This document shows positions 49,891-62,000 of a DNA stretch of 64,000 nucleotides, piece after piece. The position numbers and the translations under genes are program-made. Every line of letters starts with the position of its first letter. Positions within the stretch are counted from its first letter, which is position 1. The stretch is from assembly GCF_018139145.2 (NCBI RefSeq), contig NC_059500.1:32903437-32967436 (forward strand), in the 5' to 3' direction. This DNA is from Gymnogyps californianus (Eukaryota > Chordata > Aves > Accipitriformes > Cathartidae). The notes under the pieces are model-generated. The model ran no database searches. It was given only the letters and a program-made list of their open reading frames with translations, and was not told the origin of the DNA.

Positions 49891-51174
49891 GGAGTCTTGG
49901 TGTTACTAACAATGCCATTGGCGTTGCTATCCCCACCCGTGGTGCTTTCTCCCCCTTTTCCTGGTGCTATGCCCTCCGTTTCCTCATGTGTCCACGGGGC
50001 TCTACGGAGTCCAGGGTGGTGGGAGAGGGGGTGCGGCGATGCTGCCCCTGGCTGGGAGGGGTGGGATGTTAATGCTGACGGCTCCTTCTACACGTGCCAG
50101 GTACTATTTCCTTGTTCCCCCCAAAGGCAAGTGCTGCCCAGCTCCAGGCCTGCATCTCTGCAGCTGTTCCTGGGGCAGATGTTTCCAGCCAGGGGCTCTC
50201 CAGGGCCAGCCTGTGCCCCATCGCTCATCACCCCAGGCCTGGCCTCCTCCTCACCGCACCCTCTGCCCCCACATCCCAGGGCTCTGCTCTCCTACCAGCC
50301 TGCACTGCCCGGTGCAGCCTCACTGTGGCGGCGCCCAAATCCCTCCTCCTGCGCGGAGTCACAACTTGGTGCTGCTCTCTGCATCACCCTAGGGTTGCAC
50401 CCTGCCAACACTTTCATAAGGGTGACGAATGTGCCACAGCCACCTGGTCAGCAGAGAAAGTGCTGTGGTAGCTAAACCCAGCGAAAGTCTCACTCTCAGC
50501 TGGCCAAGTCGCAGCAAGCCTGAGCAGCCTTTGCTCGGAGGTCTTGGAAACTCAGTACAAAGACTGTGGTCTGCTACTAGCAACGGCGGTGCCAGGTTCC
50601 TGGGCTGCTGGACACAAGGGATGGGATGCAGGGGCACCCCACTGGGGGTACTTTCACACTGTGGGCAGAGGAACAGGGACAGGAGATCAGGTGAGGCTCA
50701 GGTCCATGGAGGATCTGAGGGTGTTCCCAGTGCTTCGAGGAGGTCTGTGTGAAGCCCCACCATAGATGTACTTTGTAGCGCACAAAGGGAGATTGTTGTG
50801 GCTCAGAGATGGGGCAAGGATTTCCAAACACTTGTCAAGCTCATAGAAACTGAAATGCCATCAGTCCGTGCTGTCTTCTCATCTCCCCAGAGCCTTTCTA
50901 AGTGTATGTGCATCTTTCGGGGAGAGATCTGCTGTTTGTTTCTCTCTTTGGTTTGGTTTTCAAAGCCAATGCTGCAACCAGAAATAACATGCCAGGGGGC
51001 TTGGTCTGACCTGACAGAGCAAAAACTGGACAGCTCACAAAAGCAGTAAAGGTCGAACTGCGCCATCGTTTACTCTCTTGGTGGGATGCGCATGGCCTTT
51101 TAAAAAAAGCAAGCAAGCCAAAACAAAAAGAATAGCAAGGAAAAGCAACCCAAAGACAAAGAAAGTTACCTGCC
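49891..51174. other. GC-rich downstream flank, no gene seen
   Basis: CpG-containing, GC-rich sequence to about 50.8 kb, then more ordinary sequence. Open frames here are products of base composition and share no known domain. It contains one copy of a roughly 65-bp repeat (50342-50408). Confidence 0.55.
50342..50408 (+). repeat. Direct repeat copy 1 (about 65 bp, partner at 52133)
   Basis: Shares GTCACAACTT, CTCTGCATC, CCCTAGGG and ACCCTGCCAA in order with 52133-52198. By eye the copies agree at well over three quarters of positions with one 2-bp gap. Family unknown. Confidence 0.75.
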
Positions 51175-51700
51175 ACAAAGCAGCCAGCACCTCCTCACAG
51201 GGCAGTGCTTTAGCCCCACCGCCCTGCTGGCCTCCCCGGAGCCCCTCCGGTTTGCTGACGTGCCTCCTGTATGGGGCCCCAAATGGGAGCCAGTGTCCCA
51301 GATGAGGCCTGATGGGTGCTGAGCAGAGGGGATCACCCTGCCGTCCCCTGGCACCCCGTCCCATGCCCTACTCACACCACCCTGGGACCTCACTGCTGCC
51401 TGGGCACAGGCCTGCCCCCTGCTCAGCTTGCTGCCCATCCGCACCCAGCACCTTCCCCCCAGACCTGGTCCCCAGCCCTGCCAGCATCGCTGCCAGGGTC
51501 TGCCAGCCCAGGGCAGGGCTGCCTGTTCCTCCTGCCCAGATTGCACAGGGTCCAACCCTGCTGTCCCAGTCCCTCTGGATGGCAGTCCCGCCCTTGCACG
51601 TACAACTGCTTCCTTGCGGTTTTGTGTCCTGTACAAACTTGAGAGTGCACTCCATCACCTGCTCCAGATCAGCAACAATGTGACCTCACTCTTTGTATTA
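51175..51700 (-). mobile_element. Decayed antisense CR1 fragment, right side of the GC-rich island
   Basis: Reading the minus strand, a frame at 51368-51658 starts MECTLKFVQDTK and contains AIQRDWD, matching the CR1 reverse-transcriptase region around the catalytic FADD. Further along the minus strand, 51345 down to 51230 matches the [10 protein letters not shown] and LWGPQ region, and 51230 down to 51175 the part beyond it. The catalytic aspartates are changed and the frames are broken. It overlaps the same CR1 interval as the 47240-47785 fragment on the same strand; both share GGGTGCTGAGCAGAGGGGAT. Confidence 0.75.
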
Positions 51701-52132
51701 CAGATTTCGATACATGTCTAATAAGAAGGTAGCTGCTACCTCTGCAGTCCTTCAAAATGCATCCAGCAACCAATATAGCTTAACTACTTGTCATTATTAT
51801 GACAACAGAAGGACCTGGCACTTCCGGCATGCCTGGGTATTTCCTCTTCAGGGTCTCAACCTATATCTTCTGAGCAGCTTCCTATCCCTGAAAGGGGGAA
51901 ATCTATGTCACAGACACTATTTGGTACTTAGCCAAACATCCCAGCAGAAGCCAAAGTAAAAGAAGCTTAGGGTCCATAAATTTGTCAATTCTGTTGGCAA
52001 TGAAAATGCCCAGCAACTAATAGTAAGACTATGGAAGAACAATCTAGCTTTCAGTGAATGATTTTCAGTCAAATTACTGGTGCCATGAAACAATACCATT
52101 TTTATGGTATTTTTCGCAAAATTGACCAAATC
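51701..52132. other. Unique sequence between repeats, no gene seen
   Basis: Base composition returns to AT-rich at about 51.7 kb. No gene or named repeat seen. Confidence 0.55.
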
Positions 52133-52198
52133 TCTCCTCCTGCACAGTCACAACTTCGTGCTGTTCTCTGCATCGCCCTAGGGCCGTACCCTGCCAAG
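52133..52198 (+). repeat. Direct repeat copy 2 (partner at 50342)
   Basis: See the partner copy for shared blocks. This copy lies directly against a sense CR1 scrap starting at about 52203, so it may be part of a composite insertion. Confidence 0.75.
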
Positions 52199-52202
52199 GC
52201 AG

Positions 52203-52320
52203 GAGCCCCAAGAAGTTCAACAAGGGGAAGCGCAAAGTCCTGCACCTGGGGAGGGACAACGCCAGGCACCAGCACATGCGGCGGGCTGCCCGGCTGGAAA
52301 GCAGCCAGGGAAAGGTGACC
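52203..52320 (+). mobile_element. Short sense CR1 reverse-transcriptase scrap
   Basis: One frame reads KFNKGKRKVLHLGRDN and then RLESSQ, which is the CR1 segment following the catalytic FADD. Only about 115 bp remain. It is in the opposite orientation to the 51175-51700 fragment. Confidence 0.85.
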
Positions 52321-53678
52321 ATGCTGCTGCCCTCGAGCACAGGCTTTCTTCCCGCTCTTCCAGATCCAGCCTTGGCTGTTAAGAAAAAGACATTGTCTGC
52401 CTGAATGTTGAATGCCAGTCCCACCACCACTGAAAGTAATGGGACCAGCCAATACAGTCATGTATTTGTGGCTGTAACCGAGCTGAGCTGAGCAGTCAGT
52501 CATCTGCTAGCCATGACATTCCAGTGGGGACAGACTAAAAATACTTTGTGTGATAATATATGCAGGAAATACGGTGCTGAAGGACATACTTGTGAGCCAG
52601 ATGTTCTATTAGCGTTTGCTGGTTTTGGCTTGTGGTTACTGAAGAAGCTGTGCATTTGAGCAATATGGGCTTGATGCCACCTGCTCTGTGCAGGGCCTGC
52701 TTCTCCATAATCCTTTGCTTTATGTTGCCATTCAGACAGTGTGAGGAGGAGTCTTAGATGCCGCTGTTCACAGTCTTGACAACAGGAATGCAACAAGACT
52801 GTGAGTTGGGGAAAACACAAAGCTCACTGACAAATGATGGCATTTATTTGAAAAGATTAAATAAGCAGTGAAGCCTTTTGTATCAACCATCTGTTCAGCA
52901 ACTTTTAGAAATATATTTTTACAGCTGCTAATCTCAGTTTTTAAGGGGAGGGTTTTTTTCAGCCAAACTGGATGTCCAGACTCTAAGAGCCAAAGATTTT
53001 TCAAGATTCTGTTCACAGTGACCTAGAAGCAACTTAAGCAGTGCCAGGACACATGACAGTACTGTTGCTGCAAGTCTGACATTTTCTTGAGTCTGGCAGG
53101 AGGCAGAGAAGGTGTTTCAGGCAAGCAGTCTTATGCAAAGAGCAGTTCAGTTTCTACAATGCAAATACAAAATGCCTTTTCTTTTTACTTTTTAACCCGG
53201 GCTTTTCATTGTGAAGTCATTGGCAAAGAACACTTGGCAGGTTTTGATATGAGTTTTTTTTTTCTCACTCTTTGTTTCCTTTTTTCTTTATTTTCCCCCT
53301 CATTCTGTCCATGATTTTGCTTTTTCTTACAGTGTTCTCAGGTGTGTCTGCACCCTGGGAAGATAAGGAGGCTTTTCAAAAGGCATTTCTATGTCCTAAT
53401 CCTTCTGAGTACAAATCAAATATTGATCTATTTAGGAGAAGTCAGGATTGTAAAAGAGTGTTTACTTAGGAGACAGACCCCATGACAGCTGTTCAACGAT
53501 GGGATTCTGGTGTCACAGTAGTAAATACCCTATAAACAGTGGATACAGACGAAAATAAAACATGAAAAGGAACTTTGATGCCTGTTACCAAGCAACAAAG
53601 AACATGTAACTTGAGATGTGACAAGCATGTATGTTTTCTAGCAAGTTTCCCAGATGTCTTGACTGTATAGGCAATCTC

Positions 53679-53697
53679 AGTTTCAGTTTCAGTTTCG
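53679..53697 (-). promoter_or_regulatory. Tandem interferon-response-like (IRF/ISRE) motif
   Basis: AGTTTC occurs three times in a row; the minus strand reads as repeated GAAACT. This fits the ISRE pattern AGTTTC-NN-TTTC, which IRF factors bind. No promoter or gene is recognised nearby, so the site may be chance. Confidence 0.35.
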
Positions 53698-56057
53698 TCA
53701 TTTTCTTGCTCTCTTTTTTTTTTTTTCTGTCCTTACGAAGTGGAAGTGATTGTTTAGAGAGAAAAGAAGGAAAACATTGAGTTATCTTCTGTTAGTTGTT
53801 ATGAATATTCTTTCAGGGCAAGTGTTTCCTCTGTGTATGACGAAGTTAAACTCTCTTCCGTATATGTATTCATCACTTTGTTCTCTCTTAAGATGACCTG
53901 TGTTGATACATTTTCGTCAAGACTTGACATTTAGGACTAATCACAAATTTGATTGTGAACCACTGCCTCTTCTAAACAGCAACTGAAAATGTGTCTTGCT
54001 CTTTCTGGGTCTGGGATTTTGCCCTTTCCTGTCTCCTGAGAAACACAGGAGATTTAGGAAGCTTCCTACCTGTAAATGGATGGAGTTCTGTGTTTGAGTC
54101 CCCTGTCCAAGTTCTCAGCCTGAGTAAAGTTGACCATGTATTTCCTGCATGCACGAGGAAACAAGCATTGTCTAAGATTAGATCTGCCAAGATGGTGGTG
54201 ATGGACATGGCGGTGATCTTCCTCACCAGAAGTGTTACAATGAAGGGCAAGAGAGATTTCCTTTTTTCCTCCCACACCACATTTTTCATTTAGATACATG
54301 TCTATGAGTTGTTCCACCACAAAAGGGGACAAGGTGTTTTTTCTAACATTAAGCAGAACTGTGCCTTGTCACTTACCTCAGCAATGACATTGTCGTTTTC
54401 TCCTTTGTGAAGAAGGCATTTCTTTGTGGGCTGGCATTTGGAGAAGCTCAGTTCCTGTGCCACACAGTGAGAAAGGGAAGGCTTGGAAGGTTTTTCCATC
54501 TGCTCAGGGAGCAGATAAATTCCTAGTTTGATGGGCAGAACAGCCACTGACATTTGTCCCTTTGTTGTGCACTAAAGGGACTGCAAAAATATTCTTTTAT
54601 TTCTTGTGTCGTAAAACAGGCAAAAGAGATTTTTCTTTCTTTCACTGAATTTCTGGAAGACACTCTAATTGGATGTTCATGAAGAGGGATATACTGAGAT
54701 ATTTCTTCCTCCTGCAAGAAAGCAGGGAGGAATACTGTTTTTTTTCCTTCTGTAATTGCTTTTTTCCATCAAAACTTACATCTGTAGACGTGATCCTTTT
54801 GGTTCAATCTGTTCCCTTTTAGGGGAGGAATAAGGAAGGGGATTTCTTTTTAAAAAAGAAAAGAGTAAAATTTTTTTATGTAATAATTCTGTTTTACTAG
54901 TTCATTTTAGTGAGGAAAACATGAAGAAGAAAGGAGAAAATAAATCAAAAAATGTTTAGCTTTCCACTCCAGCAATGAATGTGAACTTTTTTTTTCCCAG
55001 CCTGCTCTAGTAAGCATGAAACTGTGAAGAAACTACAATTGAAAAGCCCTGGTTGTATGTTATCTAGGAGTAACTAGGAATTAAAAGCCAAATGTCTTTC
55101 ACAACAGCAGTATATACTGTCCAGAGGAGGAACATGGTGTACAAACCAAAAGGAAGAGTTGGCTTACAGGTCAGCAAAGAACTTGTAAATCACAACAAAA
55201 GACTTCTTGTAATTGGTGTGAAAGCCGTGACACATAAGTGTCGTTACCTGAATCACACATGAGGGTCCTTTCTTGGCAGAAAACACATGATGTGAATGAT
55301 GAGTATAGCAACTTTTACCTTTGTTGCATGAGAGAGGTCAATAGATTCCAAGGTACCAGTTAGGGACTGCAGAACATCTTAAAATAGAAATATTTAGAAT
55401 AACTCAGGAAAGGCTCCTGACACAAAATGCCATGTCCATATGCCTTAGAGTCAGTGCAACGATGATCTTGAACCCTAGGGAAAGAATCATACGCCTGTTT
55501 CTTGCTAGTAGCTCTGTGGGAAGGAAGAATACCTGTTCCTTTACTTTCTGGTGCTTCACTGTTCTCACCTCCCAAAGTCCTCCTTCCTCATTTCTTTCTC
55601 TCATTGCCTGTAGGTGCCACAAACTCCAGGTGTCTTCTTCTTCATATGCTGTAAGCCTGATGATTGTCCTTCACCGTAGCTCCTGAAGAACACAGGCACA
55701 CATTTAATTAAGACTGAAGTCTTCTCAGGGACATAAGAACTGCACTCAAATCTAGTTTGAGTTAATACTTTCAAGCTTTTGAAGTACACAGCCTGTATAT
55801 ACTAGAGAAGGGAAAGGAGATCTGCCTCGCATTTCTCTTAACGCATGCTCCCAGCTGTCATACTGCTGTTCTTCTGAAGTCCCTGGGACCATCAGAAATT
55901 CTCAATAATGATGGACTACAAATTACATCTGAGAACATGAAGTACAGTTTTCTTTTCACACAAAGAAACCTACTCGTTTTGAACAGCACGAGTGAAGATT
56001 AACACCAAAGTGGAAAACCACCTGAGCCATCCAATTTAGTTCTAAACTGACCTCACA

Positions 56058-56081
56058 TATGAGGTGAGTCCTCACCTCATA
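56058..56081. repeat. Perfect 11-bp inverted repeat, 2-bp loop
   Basis: TATGAGGTGAG and CTCACCTCATA are exact reverse complements separated by TC. Just upstream, CCTCACATATGAGG is a partial palindrome overlapping the first arm. Role unknown. Confidence 0.85.
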
Positions 56082-58094
56082 AAAGCACAAAGGTAATTGC
56101 CAGGTAGTTGAGATGACAGCTAACACTGTTACTAGTAATTATAATTTGATGGAAAATAAATCACAAGGGCAGGTATCTATAAATAAACACCCACAAAGCG
56201 GGCCAAATAGCATTTCACAATACCTCCAGCTCAGAAAGCCAGGAAACTGTGCTGACTAGAGAGCACCATGAACTCTTTGCAAGGAAGCCTTCTCATTGCT
56301 CTCAAAAATTTAAAAGCAAACATAAGGCAGATGGACCTGCATTTGGCTCTGAACTTCCTTCCCACAAAGGCTGGATTTAGGTTATGCTAGACGGGCACCC
56401 GAGCTAGGGAAAGACTGTCCCTGAGCAGTGCCTGCCATGGGACGAGTCGTTCTGTCCTGTGGATGACAGAGGTCCCCTAAAATGTCCTTTTTGCTCTGAA
56501 TATCAAAAGTCTTTGCAAGATATCCTTGCCTCCAAAGCCTTGTGTCTGGATGGCTTTTACACTTCCAGAAGCCACCCCTTCAGGAGCATGCCTCCTCCCA
56601 CTACTGTGCAAAATCTGGGTCTTCCTACCTTCTGCCTGAGGCATCTCAGAGGAAGCCACAGATCCTTTATGTCGTGAAGATGCTGACGGGCCTCGAACAT
56701 TTCCAAAGCAGCAGGCTGTAAAAGTAAATGGAAACAAGCACAATGTGTGATAGAGGTCAGAGCATCCGTTTGTCAAAAGCAAACCTTGCAAATGTAGTAA
56801 AAATGGGGCTCAGACAGCGACAACTTTCCCTATAAATGATGCTGGCATCTATTATAATATTGCTGTAGCATGCAGGCTAGAACGGTACAAAACACACAGA
56901 AAGACAGCCCCTGCTCCAAAAAGCTGGCTGTGCAAACAAAAATTGTTAAGTATTTACCTTAATTGTTTACATTCTTAGGGGATTAAGAAGTAGCCATAAA
57001 AATGGGGCTTTTTTAAATTGGTAAAATATATTGAGGTGGAACATACACTGAAACTATAGAAACAAAGAGGAGAAAAAAACATGCCTCAAAAAGAAAGTAA
57101 CTTCTAATTTTAGAAATTTGGGGCCATATTTTTTAAACTGGTTGGTTAGATATATTCTCGTCACTGTAATTAACAAAAGAGATGAGGCTTTTCTAGTTCA
57201 GTATTTTTTGCTATAAGAGCAATGCTACTGCCAGGTATTTTGGTTAGTGTTCCCACTAGAAGAAAACTTCTCCTCTTTCAAAGGCAGTAGTTCAAGCAAA
57301 CTTTGGTTCTCTAACCCTCCGTGGTTTGAATAATAAAAATAATAATTTCAATATTTTTGTTTTAAATTTAGAGTCATCTTTCAAATGTTCTTCTTACATG
57401 GCATTCATTGTGGACATTCTCGGAACAAAACTAATAGCTCAGACTTGATACAAAATGCAAAAGGTTGTTGCCTTTTCCCATTATAATGTTACCAGAGATG
57501 GAGAGGAGAGCCTAGTCTAAAGATGCACCTGCCCTATTGCTGACAGATAGATGCAAAAAGGGCTGTCAGTATGGCACACTCTGCTGCCTGCTTACCTTAA
57601 AACCACAATGTCACCAAGTAAAAAGTCCACACGTTGTTTGGGTGTGCCTGGAATATTTGGGGCATGGAAGCCGCTCCGTGTTACAGGAATTTGGGGTTGG
57701 CCCAGACAGTTACATCACTCACTATCCTTACTGACAGGTGCTTAAGGAAACCCTAGCCAGTTTTTAAGATGCTGTACAAATGCTTCTAAAATATGCTTAT
57801 GATGTTTACAGAGGATCAAAGGATCAGTGAGTTTTCTCTACCTTCATTAATATCAGCAACGGGAAATGGAGATAGTAGATAGCTTTCAGAGGCTTTGTTA
57901 GGGCTTATACAAAATACAAGAATTACACTTCTAAAATCCTTTACCATCCATAATGAAAGCCCATTGCTGATTTAATTAAAGGTAAGAAGTGACTTCCCGT
58001 CACTTTCAGTGGAGGAACAAGAGAGAAAACAAAGCAAGACAAAAACATTGTTTTGCATTCTGCAGGAAAACCCATCACCGCCTCCACAAATGCT

Positions 58095-58190
58095 TATTCG
58101 TTGCCATTTCAGCTGGTGCAGTTTGGAGAAACTCCATCGAGTTCAGCGGCACTAATCCAGTTTATACCTGTGGAGGATCTGGCCCTAGTT
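58095..58190. repeat. Ancient amniote interspersed repeat remnant
   Basis: The order GGTGCAGTTTGGAGAAACTCC, then GAGTTCAGCGGCACTAATCC, then GTTTATACCTGTGGAGGATC and TGGCCC matches a widespread old amniote repeat seen in reptile and bird genomes (roughly: CTGGTGTAAATCAGGAGTAA, CTCCATTGAAGTCAGTGGAG, GTTTACACC, GATCTGGCCC). I do not recall the family name. Confidence 0.5.
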
Positions 58191-58321
58191 GTGTGTGATC
58201 ACGTTTGTTGTAAATGAAATGCTGTTACTAAGAATACCAAACAAGGAGGAGTTACCAAAAGGAACTCACCGAAGGATGGAAGGTAACGTCCTTTCTATAA
58301 TAACAGTTGATAATAGCTTGT

Positions 58322-58335
58322 CTTGTCATGACAAG
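58322..58335. repeat. Perfect 14-bp palindrome CTTGTCATGACAAG
   Basis: The sequence equals its own reverse complement. It could bind a dimeric factor, but there is no other sign of a regulatory element. Confidence 0.8.
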
Positions 58336-59017
58336 TCTCCTATGGAGTCAAAGTAAACGTGCTGACTGAGTGCCTATTGTCTGATTCCCCTCCAGTACAA
58401 GCACCGGATAATCTGGAATCGTCCTGATCTGGGTCATGCTGAGACATGTTTCACCATAATTTGTGACAGCTCTTGGCTTCTTTTAGGGCTCTCAGGTAAA
58501 TGGAAGGATTTGTCATAAGCGCTTTCCTGAGAGACCGATTTACAGCGAAGCTGGAGGTGGTTTCTTTTGCAAATGTTGCTAATTCACCATTGAAGGGCAG
58601 AGCTGCAAACAGATCAGCTGGAGTCTTCTTCCTTTGAATTTCTTCTGGTCAACTGGTGGCAGAGTGTGCCCATGTCAGACAGGGACAGCAGCCCAATCCA
58701 GCCCAGGTTTCCCTTGTAGGCGGCCCAGCTGATCCCAGCACATCGAAAAAACACCTACACTCTCCCTACTTGACCCCATGTGTGTAAGGGGTTCTTCATA
58801 TGAGTTCAAGTGCCCAAATGTTATACAAATACTACCCAGAGCTGACAGAGATGAAGACAAGCACCTTTGTGAGAGAAGCACCCTTTCTTTTTTGCCTCTG
58901 AAACTAAGGGAGTACTACCTACTGTTTGCGGTCCCTGAAGTCAGAGAGTTATGGCACAAGGCAAACAGGTAGATTCGGGTTGCGAGGAGTACGTGAGAGT
59001 GTGCAGACATGAGATTT

Positions 59018-59032
59018 TGTGTGTGTGTGTGT
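59018..59032 (+). repeat. Short (TG)n run
   Basis: About seven TG units; a minor microsatellite. Confidence 0.85.
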
Positions 59033-62000
59033 AGGTCTAATCCCTTCACCAACTTGTATGCCCAGATGCGTTCCCAGTAGTTTAATTCTACCTAAAGGTG
59101 GTCTGCTCTCTCCCTTGTGCCTCCCCTGGCATCACACAGCTGACCAACAGGGGCACATGAAACCCTGAAGTGGAGAGACACCTCTGTAGATATAGCAAAT
59201 GAGTAAGGGAAAGACCTGATTGCAGCAGGGGTGTGAATGAGTAGCCAGACATAGCTGCTTTTAGGTCAGTTGAAGTACTGCAGTAACAGAGAATGGGAAA
59301 CACAATCCTGTGATTTAGAGAGCACAACAGTCCAAACTCCACGGCCGTGTGTACTGCATTATCTCATTTTAATAGCAAGGTAGATCTCATCCACTGAAAA
59401 TCTGACCCTTTTGCGCTGTTCTTTAAGAAGGCCTCAGCAGTCAGTGTAGCACAGAAAAGATGGCATCTACCATCCTTTCTTAGAGTGGGGGGAAAGCTGT
59501 TTCTTTGAGACAGACAAAATTATGGGCTGAAGTTTTCAATGCCATAAGACAGGCAGCACCTTCTCTCTTGTTTACCTTTCCTTCCTCACTTCCCTCTCCT
59601 CCACCACCTCCCAACACATCCTTTCCAGAATCTTTGAACTGCTCAGGCTGAATTTATCAGCATCTAGTAAAGCTGGTGTGAGTGATGATCATTCTTCTCG
59701 TTACAATGATGTTAACTAAATCTTCCTTACAGGTACAGAGTAAATGTTATTTTATCATTAAACACTCATTCGTGCTATTTTCAGAGTTAGCTCGTATTCC
59801 AGGGAACAAAAAGTGCCCCAAACAACTTGGGGCCCGAGCTTCAAATAGTGGGGGTAGTGCAGGATCTGGCTGATGGGTTACACAAGATCCCTGAAGAGAG
59901 AAGTATATTGCGTGCCAACACACGTGGTAAGCTGGGCTGAGCTAGAAAGAAGGGCACAGGCAGAGCCACATTGCAACTCTGTGAATATGGCCTGTGCTCT
60001 TGCGGAGTCTTGACTCTCTCCTCCATGAAAGTCACTGAACAGTTTGAGAATCTTGGAAGCAGATGCGTGATCAAACCACAGTTGGTTACAGTCAGGTGTT
60101 GTGTAAAAGACGCACATAAGACACAGTTCAGCTACAATCCATCTAAAGTTTCTACAAAGCTGTTTGGATAAACGGTCATTTCCAAATGTGCAGTTTGTTC
60201 TGAAATTCAGCATCGTTCTGCCTTCAGCTTTATAAAGAGTGGTGAAAATATGTGTTTCAATAAGAAATGTATCACGTGTAGTTTTAACAATGTGTATTGC
60301 AGTATGGACTTATGTGCGCAAAATTAGCTGTACAATTATGTACACTTGTACTTAATAACTTTTTTAAGTACTTCAGAAACTGTTCCAGAACTTATAAATT
60401 AACATATCACACTCTTCCAGCAAGATCTATGGTTTGTCACCGGGAGAGTAACAAACAAATTTTGCCAAAATTTTTGGTAGCAATGAGATTGCCTAGTTGA
60501 AAGTGCAGTCCCATGTAGAGTACGCTGCCATAATTGATATAGTGGCCTGGGTCAAAGAGACCTTTGGTCTGGACCTTTCTGAAATTCAGACTTGTATGCC
60601 TGCAAAAATATTTCTAGAACTTACCAACCCCCAAATAGTTATGAAATAAATTGCTAATAGAGACCATTTGGCAAGTCAAGCTCAGTCTCTTACTTCACTT
60701 AGGATAAAATGTGCTATGGGTTGATAACGACTTCAATATTACCATGTTGAAGCCGAAGTGTTCAGAGATGTCAGTCATCTTCACCTTGAGAGAAAAGGCG
60801 GCTTCCTCTTCTCTCTCCCTTGTAATCACTTGAGCATCTGGTAAAGTCTGCTGGCTGAGCAAGTTGAGTGATTTTTTGAAAGTGCTTGGGAGCATGTAAT
60901 GGCTACAAAAATAGGCAGTGTACTCATTTTGGGAACCTGCTGTTCTCTCAGTGCAGCTGTGAATTCTTCGGTGAAGTTTTATCATCTGCTATAAGCACAG
61001 GGCTTATGACTTTTACCGAAGACACTTAAATTTGCAAGAGAGCAAGACAATTGTGTTATTGCAGCACCTGAAACAGGTTCTGGTTAGATACTGTTGAACT
61101 TTTGTGGCTTTATTTTATTTCTACTTTTGCCACTTCTGTATTAATTATTTTTGTCTCAAAGGCATTTGGCCCTTAAAAATGATCTTTGAAAACTTTTAGG
61201 CCTTGACTGGGGCAGCCTGAGCCAAAACCAAGATGCAGTCATGGGCGATGCTGAAGAGCTGACATCTGAGGTGCTTGGCAGCCGTTTGTAAAACAGTTGT
61301 CCACCATGCTCTCTCAGCACCTGCCCACCTGAGATCGAAGCAGGAGCAGACTTGTGTCCTTTAAGGTCACAAAGGAGATCTCCTGACATCCTCCTAAACC
61401 TGAAACTCACTGGAAGAGTATATGTCATTCCTCGTAACTCCTCTCTCTCTGGAAATGTCACTTATTGCCTGCCTCTTTGCATTGGAAATGAGCAGGGCTG
61501 CCTTTTTGACAAGGACCGGTCGACCCACTGAATAAGACATAAAGAAAGACTAAAGAAACTTTAGTTTACTTTTCTACTGTAACTCATTAAAATGGATAAA
61601 GGTCCTTATTCATTAGTCTTTCTCTTCATCTGAAATATTTCCACTATGTAAAATAGGTACTACATAAACAAGCCTCATGCAATATAACCCACATGATGTC
61701 TGCATAATCCTTTTGACTTAAATACATTTAGTCAATTGGAAATGGCACAATCAACAGCATTTCTTGAATAGCCATGTCTAGATTTAAGCTTAGTTAATAT
61801 CCAAGGCAACAGAGCTAACAAAAAATACACAGAGATGAGATCCACAATATGCTCCAGAAAAAAATATATGCCTTGCATATATTTATCGTGCTTTTCTTTA
61901 GGTGGTTAACTGAAGAAGCATTCTTCTCTTCTTTGACCAGTTCAGTGTGTGCAATTAAGATCTACAAGGGAGTCAGGAAGTCATTGCTCTTTGATGTCAA

